From Chinchilla lanigera (Eukaryota; Chordata; Mammalia; Rodentia; Chinchillidae), in the NCBI RefSeq assembly GCF_000276665.1, contig NW_004955470.1:1850149-1914148 (forward strand): 64,000 nt of DNA. Reading direction: 5' to 3'. The notes below the pieces were generated by a model. It was not told where the DNA came from and did no database searches. It saw only the letters and a program-made list of their open reading frames with translations. Every line of letters begins with the position of its first letter. Within the stretch, counting starts at the first letter, position 1. Both the position numbers and the translations under genes were made by a program. Of the stretch, positions 44,901 to 56,900 are shown in pieces.

Positions 44901-47900
44901 AACTTTTTTTTTAAATCATGAATTTTAGTGCACTACCCAAGAATGGGTTTGGATTAGCGGTGAGATTACTTCAATAGTACTTCTGCTCAACCCTGTAGAA
45001 GGCTGGAGGACAGAAGATGCCACATGCACAACTGTCTTCCCCTTGGGAAGTTTCTCAGCTGTCCAGGAAAACTTCTTTTGCCCTTTAGAACATGTATGTT
45101 ACCATGAGCAAGAGCTGGGGCTGACCCTGAGAAACAGCAAGTTCAAGTTCCCACAGAAATTTTTTACTACTTTACTAACATTTTTCTACTTTATACCCCA
45201 TTTTTTATTCACATAAGACCCAGTGCTTTAGACTCTCATAAAGCTTTCCCAATCTGGATATCACCACCTACAGTAGACCAGCCAGTGGAGCATTCTGATA
45301 TTATATTAAGTAGCTTCTAAGAAGCAGCTCTGTAAGAAGATGAACACTTAGTTACTCATTGTCAGGGAGACTTCTGCCCGTACTGATTATACACAAGACT
45401 ATAAAATACAAATCTACAGTATCCTGGGTAGTTTGAAAGACAGTACCCAAATAAATACTCTGTAAGTCAGGAAAGAATGTTGCTTCCTCTTTTCTCAGCC
45501 GTAGCCTTTTTTTCCTCCTAGAGCTAACTACATCCCTAACTTGTGTGTGACTCACTTTCTTGCTTCTTACATTTCACTGCATATGTCATCATTCCTCAGA
45601 GTACAGTTTTTCTTGCCCGTGTTTGTGTTCTGTAACAGAATAGTATTTTTGTTCTTTTCTGTCTTGCTGCTTTCACTCAACATTATTTTAAGAGCCATAA
45701 ATATTGTGTTATATACATGGTGTGATCAAAATATACTGTGAAGGTGTACATTTAAAAAATGTATTACAGTAAAAGACATATTGCTATTGATAACCCTTAT
45801 AATACACCCCCTAACTTCCAACTTGCTTATCGTATCATTTTTGTATTACTTTCTGAAGCAGTTCTACGAGTCTTCATTTGTGAGTGTTTTTACAAGATGT
45901 AATAAAAAAATACACAGTGAATGTTGCCGCCACATACCATCTAGTGGTGAGGCAGGTTCACAAAAGCATGGTGTGTCCTTGTGACCATTAATCATGTTAT
46001 TTTAACTTGAATGGATTTAGAAACCCCTAGCAGATTAGCAAAGCACAGTTCTAGATGTGTCTGTGGTTGGCTGATGTGTAGGCCAGCAAACTCAGGGGCA
46101 AAGACCCCCCTTAGATGGGGGTGGTACTAACCAATAGGCTTGCAGTCTGAATGGAATAAAAAGGGAAAGAAGAAGAAAGCATGCCCTTTCCTGAAGAGGT
46201 CTAGTTTTTATCATCACCTCTGGACATCGGTCTTGTTTCTTTAGCCTTCCAATGTATACTTGCACCAGTGACTGCAGTGAGCTTCCAGGCCTTTGACCTG
46301 GGATTGGTGCTGCATCCTTGGTTCCCTTTGTTCTGCAGCTTCCAGCTTCTTACGTTGAGCAACTGCTGGGTCCCCCTGCATTCCAGTGTATAGACACCTG
46401 TCATGGTTTCTTCTGCCTCTGATCCTGTAGATGGCCATTTTGGACTTGTGTCTCTCTAATCTTGGGGATGGCCATTGTGGACTCTCCTGCCTCTGATCCT
46501 GTAAACCTGCTTAATAAATCCTCTTGCATAATTCTACATATATTTTGTCTTGATTCTGCTTCTCTACAGAGCCCTAACAAATACAGTCCACATGCAGTTT
46601 ATCCATCAGATCTCACACTTACACAGTTTCTGACTCTTCCCAAATATCCATATGACCATAAAAAAGTAAACATTTTAAATTGGTTCAGGGGCTGGGAATG
46701 CAGCTCAGTGGTAGAGTGCTTGAATTAATTTAGAACTTTGGGGCAACCATGACAGTGCAACTAAAGACACTCATGAAAGAAGACTTCCAGAACTGCTTCA
46801 GAAAGTGGCAAGAATGCTGGAATAAGTGTGTTGAAAGTAATGGGGAGGGGCTGGGGACATAACTCAGTGGCAAGCGCCTACCTGGCAAGTGCAAGGTTGT
46901 GAGTTTGATTCTTGGAACAAAAAAAAAACCCAAAGTGATGGGGAATATTTTGAGGGAAAGATTTTGAGGAAAATATTTTAAGGCAATACATTTTTGTAAA
47001 TTTTAAAAAGTTACACATTTATTGTATTTTTTATCGTACTTCATATACTTGTTTATTCTTTTTCATATCAGCTTAATAGTATTCCATTATTTGAATATAT
47101 GAAGTTATATTGTAAGTAGATAGTGGGCTGGCTGTCATTTTTGTTGGTTATGGGCAGTGCTGATGCATTCTTTTACTATACTTGTATCCTGCTTGCACAT
47201 ATGTAACAGTTACACTTCATTGTCAACTTAATTGGCTTGGGGGCTGTCTAGGGGTTTAGTAAAGCACTTCAAAATGTGTCTGGGTGGGTCGTGGACATGT
47301 GGCTTTGGGTCTGGATCTGGCCCTGGCCTCTTCCTTTCTGACAGTCTTTCTAATCTCTGGTTTCCTGCCACCGTGAAGTGAGCGGTATTCACCCACTGAA
47401 CCCTTCCACCACGATATTTCTGCCTTGGAGACAGCTGGCCGTGGACTTAGCCCTCTGAAACCATGAGCCGAACAGCTGTCTTCTTTTAAGTTGTGTGTGT
47501 CAGGTGTTTTGGTCGCTGGAACAAAAAGCGAACCAATACAGAGAACAGGACCTGGAAGCTCCATGAGAGTCAATGTGTAAGTCCCCAATGAAAAGCTGAA
47601 GAAACCTGAGTCTGATGCAGCAAAAGATGTACCTGCTTAAGCAGGATGGAGATATTCAAATGCAAGCTGACTTATTTCTCCTTTCATCCCATCCAGTCTA
47701 CAAACCTTTGGGATGGTGGCACCCACAATCAGGTCTTCCTCCGTCAGTTTGCTGGCCTGTCTGCCAAACACCCCAGAGACACACCCAGAACCATGCTTTA
47801 CTAATCTGTTAGGTATTGCTTACTCCAGCCAAATTGATAATCATGATTAATTATGATTAATTAATCACAGCAGATACATCATTTACTTGGGAAGGAAAGT

Positions 47901-50900
47901 GTGTGAGCACTTTACCCCCACCTTTTACTGGCAGTCGAACTCAGGACCTTGCACTTGCCAGGTGGGTGCTTGTGCCGCTGAGCTGTGTCCCCGGCCCATA
48001 AGCACTTTCCTAACTCCTAACTCTGTTGTGAAGTGGTTCACCAGATTTTATTCCCAGAGGTAGTACATGAGAGGCTCTTTTTATTGCTCCACAGACTGAT
48101 CCCTACTTGGTACTGTTATCCTTACATTTACAGTCTGATAAGGGTGTAGTGCTATCTCATTCTCATTTAGTTTGCATTTTCTAGATTACTGTTAGTAAGG
48201 AGCATCTTTTGATAAGTTTGCTTACTCAGATTTCCTTTTTTTGTGCTTCTTCAAGTCTTCTTTTCCTTTCCCCCCATCCCCATTAGATTACCTGTGATTT
48301 TTTTCTTGATTGATAGTTCTTTAATCTGGATATGAGTTATTTTTATTTTTATTCTGATGGATTATGTGTTGTACATCTGTGCTCCTTCTGTGACTTGCTT
48401 TCTACCCAGTGGCATTTTTTTAAAATTTAAAAGTTCATAATTTGGGGGCTGGGGATCTTGCTCAGCAGCACAGCACCTGCCTGGCAAGTGCAAGGTCGTG
48501 AGTTCGATTCCCAGTACCAGAAAACAACCAGAAAAAAAAAAAGTTTATAATTTATTGTAGTCAAATTTTAAATCTTTTATACATAGTGCTTTCTATGTTT
48601 TATGTAAATAGCCTAAGGTAATGAAAATATTTTCCTATGTTGTTTTTTGCCTTTCACTTTGAGGTTAATAATCACTATGAAACAGAGAAGCCTAATTTCA
48701 TTTCACTTTTTTATTTTTATTATTACACCTCATTATTCCAGCACCGTCATTTGGGGGTAAAGGGCTGTCTTTTCCCCCCGCAGGGTCTGCAGTGTCACCT
48801 CTGTCACAATCAAGTGTTCATGTTCAGTTGAATCTGTCTCTGAACTCTGTTCAGTGCTTTGTCTGTACCTTCCCAAGACCTCACAAGTTACTTACTGCAT
48901 GAGCTTGAGATTAGGTAAGCAAGCTTCTCACCTTGATTTTCCTATTCTTAGTCTTTGCACTTTAGAATCAGTTTGTCAAGTTTTATAGAAAATCCTGGTG
49001 GCATTTTTATTGAGCATGTATTAAATATGTAAACTGTTAGAGAGAATTAAAATCTATCTTCTTAAGTATCTCTCAACAGTATTTTATAATTTTCTTTATA
49101 GATAGCTTACATCTTACACTTTTTTGGTACATTTATTGCTAGATATTTAATGAAACTATTGTTAATTTACTTTTTTTCCTTTCTTTTCTTTCCAGTGATT
49201 GGGATCAACTCAGAGTGTCATGTGTGCTGGCCAAGTGCTCTACTGCTGAGCTGTGCTGCCAGCCCTACTCATTATTTTTGAGACTGGGTCTTGCTGTGTA
49301 GTTCAGGCTGGCTTTGAACTCACCGTATAGTCTGGGCTGGCCTCAGACTCGATGGCGATCCTCCTGCCTCGGCCTCCTGAGTGCCGGGATTATAAATTTG
49401 AGCCACCACACCCAGCTTCCTAGATCTTTTTTTTTTTAATATTATTTTCTAATTGTTGTTTTCTTGTTTGATTGATAAACATCCATGTATCAGAATGTGG
49501 GTATTATAGGTAGCCTGCACCTATAGTCCTAGCACTCTGGAAAGCTGAAGCAGGAGGATCACAAGTTCAATTCAAGCCTGTGCAAGTTAGTGATGTAGCA
49601 AAATTCTGTCTCAAAATTAAAAAAAAAAAAAAAGACGGGTGGGGATGTGGCTCAGTGTAAGAGCCGAGTTCAATCCCCGTACAAGGGAAAGAAAAGGAAA
49701 AGAAAAAAAGAGATACATTTTGAGTGTTTGTTAAAACATTTCTGAAAATAATGTATCCTCATAGTAGATAGCTAGTTTGGCTGAAATAGAATTAGGTTTG
49801 AGATTATCATCCCTTGCTATTCACCATTGCCAAGGTGAAGTCTTACCGATTTGATTCTAGTTTCTTTCCGACCGTTCTGTTCTGTCTGAAATCCTTTATG
49901 TTCTTCTTTTTATTCTTGGTGTTCTGAGACTATCACTATAACTTCTGCCACTTTTTGAATATGGTATCTTGAATATCTGTGTGCTTGTTTTAAACTTTGA
50001 GTTGTTTGAGTCATATGTGCTGCTGCTGAAAAAATTTTTCTGTATTTCCTACTTTATGTTTTAGTCTCAAATCAGCAAGCGTTTGCTATAGACTAAGACA
50101 GCAAATACTTAAGGTTTTTAAATCCATGAAGCAAAATTGAGGATATTACGTGGGTACTTATATAATGAAAGAGATAAGTTTTAATAACATTATATTGACA
50201 AATTTTAACATATTAACTAGACACAGGAGTAGATGCCTGTAATGCCAGCACCTGGGAGGCTGAGACAGGAGTTTTCAAGTTCAAGCCCAACCTGTACAAC
50301 TGGGAGACTTCATGAGACCTTGTCTCAGAAGAAAACATTAAAGGGCTGGACTATAGCTCAGTGCAGAGGCCCTGGGTTTAACCCAGTACTATTAAAAAAA
50401 AAAAAAATCAATAAATAGTAGTAACTTTTTGTAATTCAGGTCTGCTAATAAGAGTAATAGGATTCTTTTTTATGGGATATTGTTTGATTAATTGGAGTTC
50501 ACAGTTCCTGTTCTAGGTCATCAGAATTGATTATTAAGGTTTATCTGTTAACACTGATAAGTAATGAAATTTTATTTTAATTCGAAAAATGTCTTTCACT
50601 ACAGATAGGCACTGGTAAATGCTGATGTGAGTTCACCAGCATGTGGGTTTAATTGAGCATATTCATTGCCTGGCAGAACTTTATGGAATTTCATTAGAGT
50701 CTTCCCTTGATTTGTCGTAGTAGGAGCTCTTCAGTAGCACAGTTAAGTGGATTTTGAAATGACATTTTCCTTTGTACTTGTATTTACATCTGGAAAAACA
50801 CTGCTGGGACTACAGTTTGAGTGTGAGAAATACATCTGCTGCAAATACTGTAGGAGTGGAGATCTTGCTCCTGTTTTAACTTTGAAAAACACAGCAAAAC

Positions 50901-53900
50901 TGAGCAGCATTAGTAACACCCATCAGCTTATTAAGCACCAAGGAAAACCACTGAAACTTCCATCTTTTTAAAAAATTACCTGTTCCCCACCGTGGTGGTG
51001 CACCTCTATAATCCCAGCAATTGGAGAGGCTAATAAGGAAGAGAATGGCAAATTCAAGGCCTGGGCAACTTAGCAAGACCCTAACTCAAAATTTTAAAGT
51101 GCCAAGGACAGAGCTCAGTAGTAGAGCACTTGCCTGGCATGCGTGAGGCCCTATGTTTAATCCCAGGACCCCTTAAAAAAAAAGTCTGTTGAAGTTTTTC
51201 TCAGTTTCTTCATGTCATGACCAGTTGTCTTAAACAACTTCATTTCCTCTGAATCATTTTTTCTACTGTTACAATTAAATACTATTTAACTAATTCACTC
51301 TCAGCTTTCTTTGACTAGCTAACAAATGAACAACTCAAAAACTTACTTTGATTATAGCCTTTTTTCCTTTTTTAGTTTCTGTGAAGAAAGAAATATGATG
51401 AGATGACATACTTTGAATATTCTAATTTTTCTACTTTATATGTTAGAAATATTGTGATGAATAACTATAGTATCAGCATATATTGTTTGTTGGACTACTG
51501 TATTATTACATAATAACTGTAATACTTTACCATCTAATTTGACACTAAAATAATCCATACTTCACTACAGAGGACTTAGAACCGCATACAAGAAGACTTA
51601 GCTTTTACTAGACATTAAATGCAATTTCTTTGAGCAATAGCTTTCTGGGTTTTTTTTTCCTCCCTTGTGGAAACTCCTCATTGGTTTTGTTATGGTGAAG
51701 GGTGGGGTAGAGAGAATTTGTTGTAATTGCTTTGTCTGTTTTTATGTATAGTATTATTTGATCTTCATGTATAGATGCATGACTCACACTCCTCCTGAGT
51801 CCAGCCTCTGGAGCATAACTTTCTTTTTGTGACAAATTTGTTCCTCTCTCAAATATTGATGGCTATACCTCAGGTCCTCTATTACATGCACAGCACATAC
51901 ACAGGCATGTGTTCATGTGTGCACACTCTTTACATAGTAGTATGTAAAGCAAGAAAATCTTTTACTTGAAAAAGATATGTATTATTAAACTCCTTTACAA
52001 AAGGAGAAAGACGTTGTAATAACATACTTCCTCAGTTATATTTTACAAAGAACAGCAAACTGAAGCAGTGAGTGTACAGCTAGCTAGATGAAAAAATATT
52101 CAGCCCTTTGTATTTTGTGTATTTCAGTGCCCTCTGAAGCAAATGATTAGTAATATTCACCTCTGCTACATCATGAAACAATGTAATGGATGATTGTCCT
52201 GGTTTTATTAGTGCTGCCTTATCATGTCTTCATTCAATATGAACCAGACATGTTGTTACCTGAGGTAAAAAGAGTCTGCTTCAGTGTGATAGGCCTGTGT
52301 GTTTTGTGCAGGTGAGAGCACTTAGTCGCTCATCTGGATCACTGTAATACTTTGAATCATATCCAGTGAGCAGAACCCCATCTCTGTGTTGAAGCTAAAC
52401 TTCATGGGAGCTGGTGCATCCGGAATGTGGTAGAGCACTTACCTGATTCCAGCACCAACAAATACATGTACGTCAACTTGATTTCAGCAAACGGGGCTTT
52501 TCTTTCTTTTTGTTGTCATTATTGACACAACTGCTGTATGTATCAGGAGCAGAAACTGGCTTTGACAGCAGTAATATCAAAGTATAAGTGACTTAAGTAT
52601 AAGTCACTTTCCAGTTGGGCTAACACAGTTTACTTGTGTTTTCTGACATGAAGTATTAAAAGTACCATCAGTGCAGAGAAATACAGCTGAAAACTGGGTC
52701 CTGTAATCCCTCTTGTCAATTAAGATTTGGGGGTGTAGACTTTTAATTCAGTAAAATGCACCCATACAGTTTACAAATTCAGAATCTTCTTTCAAATTGT
52801 CCTTAACCTTGAGTATGTCATACTGGTTTGTTCGGTATTAATTCTGTAAAATTTTGAATGTATAAAAATGGAGAGAATAGTATATGAAACTCAAGTGCCA
52901 GTTACTCAACTTCAACAGTGATCAACTCATGGCCAGTCTTGTTTCTTCTGAAAACCAGGCTATTCTGATTCTGAGTTTTTAAAATCAGAATTTAATTTTT
53001 ACCTAGGTTAGGCACTTTGGAAACTCTATGTCATCAAAGAGTTTGCTGTATAGAAAATCAAGAAGTAAAGACTATGAGTCATATAGTGATAATGATACCT
53101 GCAGTCAGGAACCAGAAAACAATTTTGAGAAAGAACTCCAAAAGTACATACGAGCTAAAGAAATGGCAAATGCTGCTCAACTCCTACCATCTTCTAAAGA
53201 ATCTGTGAAGAAAGAGGAAGTAAAAGATACTAAGCTGCGTAAGTACCGAAGTATTTTACCACTTATAGTGTATTTAGAGATGCAGTCAGTTTTGACTCCT
53301 GTACTTCATCTTCTGACAAGAGCATGATTTCCATGGATCTGAACGTGAGACATAAGCTTGCATGATCCCAGGACCCCAGTGAGACCTTCTCAGTGTTTGT
53401 AGGAGGTGCTGAGGGTATAGGTGGATCATCGGGGGTCATGACCATCTAAGAGAGAGTGCTAAATCCATGGCCTCCATGCTTGAGGGGTGGGGTGTGCCTG
53501 TTTGTACTACTGTCATTTAGAGAATTCTCTGGAATGGTTGTATGTCAAACTGTAACTTGGAAATATATTTTAGATTAATAAGGTGAGATTTAACCATAGG
53601 CCAAATGACAGTTGTAAATAAAATGAAATTTTTTTTCCTTTTTTTTGTGGTTCTGGGGACTAAACCCAGGCACTCTCCCACCGAGGTACACCTCTACCCT
53701 TTATAAAATTATGAACCAGGTGTGGTGGCACACACTTGTAATCCCACCACTTGGGAGGCTGAGGCAGGAGAACTGCCACAAGTTTGAGGCCAGCCTGGGC
53801 TACATAGTGAGTTCAGGGGCGTCCTGAACTATAGAGCAAGACCCTATCTCAGAGAACGGGAAAAAAAAAATTGTGAGACAAGAGTTTCACTAAGTTGCCT

Positions 53901-56900
53901 AGGCTGGCCTTGAACCTAGGATCCTCCCGCCCCAGTATCCTGAGTTGTTGGGATTTCAGGTGTGAACCACAGTGCCAAGCAACAAATTAAATTCTTAATG
54001 CTTTCTTTTACTATTTTTTTCCCCTCAAATATTTCTTCTATTTAAAATGTATCTGTAGATAAGCTGAATCTGTACCAAATATTCTAAATGAAAGTTTTGA
54101 CTATAATGTGAAGTCATTTTAAACACTTACAGTTTTTTCTTTTGTAAAGCTGTGGCAATTCCTAATTGGATCCAGCATACTCAGAACACTTAAAAAGAAC
54201 ACTTGCAGCTTACACATTGAATTCCTTCCCCCACCCAGCCATACCTTATATATTTTCAAAAAGGATGAATTGGTAATTCAGGGTGTATTATAATTCTCTT
54301 TGGGCTCTTAAAGGCTTCTAGAAAAACAGGTCAGTTACTAGTTTTTCCTCACTGGGCTGTGGAGAACTCTTCCTGATTTAAAGATGTGCTTCCTAAGGAG
54401 AAACTGATACACTTTTATGTCATTTTAAAAATTAACTTTCTTATTTGTAGCTGCTAAACTGAAAAATAAAAATCTTAAATTTGGTCATAAGAATGGTAAA
54501 CAGAAGAAAGTGAAACGAAAACGGGTTGACCCTGGAGACAGGGGACGAGACGCCTTAGTGAAGAAGAGCGGACTCCAGGATGAGGTACGGGCACAGGACA
54601 GGACAGGACTCTTCTGGACTCTGCTTCTCTGGGGGCTTTTAATTAGGCTTGATCAGAGAGGATGCGGGTGGGTGGGGTCAAACATTAGAAATACAGATGT
54701 TATAGACTGAAACCTACTTACGCAAAATCTGTCCCCACCTCAACATTTTAGAAATGAGTCCAAAGCTCTAGGGTTCAGATAATGGTGCACAATCGCTTCT
54801 CGGCCTTTTGGCTAAGATCAAGTGATAATGGTGCGCAGTTATAGAGGACCAGCCCAGTGTGAGCTTTGATTGCTCCCTGGTCAGTTTCCCTTTCGTTTGG
54901 TGGACTTCGGCTCAGATGATTATTCAGCCGAAGCTAACAGCCCTGTGATATGAAGAACAAATTCCATCATACGTTAAAATTTAATAACAGTCGACTAAAA
55001 CCGAAGATTCAAGCCAAGACATATGTATTAGTAAAATGTAATTTTGATGGTCTTATTAATAAGCAATTTGACATTATTGCAAAACAGGTCGCTGTGCAGT
55101 GATTCTGCACAGTAGCTCATGCAGTTGCACGCACTGTGTTCCTAACGCTGGCTACTAGTTTGGTATACAGAAGCTGTAAACTGTGCTGCAAGTGAATACA
55201 TTAAAAATAGCTTACGTTTCTTAAGAGCTAAAATGGATTTTAAGATTCGCTTTTTAATTTTTATATAAAATTCTTTTCATGCCTTTATTGCCACCTTTGA
55301 CGGTGAATTTCTAGTTACATCTGTTAATTTGAGCCAGTCAGTATGAGCAGCTCACACCTTGGTGAAACCAGATTTCACAGCTCTTTGTTCGGCCTGTCAT
55401 TTCTAGCTGTGTCTCCATTATTCGAAAGATCTTTCTCCTTAGACTTTTTCTCATAAGAACTGGCACTTTCATTATTAACTTTTTAAATTCATTTTTCATA
55501 AAATAAGGGCAAAGTATAATAAAATACTTAAATTGAACAAGTGATATTCAATGATGGGATGCTGTTGAAACAGAAAAATTCCATATTTCAGTTGATGCGC
55601 AAAAGCCCAGATCTTACGTATGAAGCCCGACCTAGACTCTGAGTCCAAAGTTCGCTTTTTAATGTCGTGAAAGGTGGTTTAAAATAACTTTGTTCGACAA
55701 GATAAAGTATTTAATTTCCTGTTTCACACTTCAGTTTTTGTTTTTGAAGGATGGTGAGCCCAAGGAGAGGCAGCAGCACGTGAGAATGAGCCAGGGATTC
55801 ATCAACCAGCATACCGTGGAGCGCAAGGGGAAGAAAGTTTGCAAATACTTTCTTGAGAGGAAATGTATTAAGGTATAAAAACGTGTAAGCAAAAAATACA
55901 CTTCAACAAAATATACTAAAACAAGAGTTTAATACATTTTATACTGTGTCCATTTGACAGTGTTTAACATCATACCTGCAGGTTGTTAAAAACTTGCCTC
56001 CTAGAAAAGATTGTGTCAGAAAATTTTAATGAAATATTCTTTTATGTTTGAAAAAGTACATCATAGCTTAAAAATGCCTTGTGACAAAAATGTTTATTGG
56101 ATGTAAGAAAATTTTAAGCAGTTCTATAATGTGGTTATACCACAACTCATTAAGAAGTAGCCCATATTGCTTCTAAGATTTACTTTTATTCATATGGCTT
56201 TTTTTCATCCTGTAATCATTTGCTTATTTAAAATTTGTAGGCCTTTTAATGAGTTAATTGTAAGCAGTAATGCCTTGTTTCTGTTCTTTCTTTTGGCCAG
56301 GGAGACGAGTGTAAGTTTGATCATGATACAGAGATGGAGAAGAAAAAGGAAATGTGTAAGTTTTATGTACAGGGATATTGTACCCGAGGCGAAAACTGCC
56401 TGTATTTGCATAATATCCTTTATCATAAGATATAGTAGCTTAACTTTCCCTAGGTACTTACATGAACATTTTAAAGATGCAAAAATGTAATGAAAACAGC
56501 ATAGCAGCTATAAGAAAATTATACTATGTTCAATTTAGTATCAAAGTGATCAAATTATGAATAGATTTTTTTTTCCACAAGGAAGCAAAGAGCAGTCCTT
56601 TAGAAAAATCTCTCAGATGACGACTCTTTTTGTCCAACCTTGGTGGTACAGTGGGTTCATGAGACCTAGTTAAGTCCCAGAAATACATTGTCAGAATTTC
56701 TGCTGTGACACTAATTGAATCTATATTTGTAAAATCTACCTCATAAAAAAGGCAGAGATTATATAATTTGGGAGTACAGTGCATGCTTTCTGTTTATTAT
56801 AAACTGTATAGATGTTGTCCTTTAATTTCGAAGTAACCTTTGTTCTTCAGTGCAGATGGTACAAACATGTTAAGATGTGCGATGTAAATATTTTAGGGTA

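Larger units (their letters stand above)
44066..53006 (+). other. ZC3H8: ZC3H8 intron 2
   Basis: 8.9 kb, the largest intron, carrying three LTR fragments, an L1 and many SINEs. 45000-45540, 50420-50985 and 51190-53000 hold nothing I can name. Confidence 0.9.

Noticed and set aside
50747..50971. 74-codon frame with a CCKYC motif
   Set aside because: No splice context or family match that I recognise; the cysteine cluster is too short to call.
54792..54824. Functional U2 snRNA gene
   Set aside because: Only 33 of about 190 bases are present, with no snRNA promoter elements.
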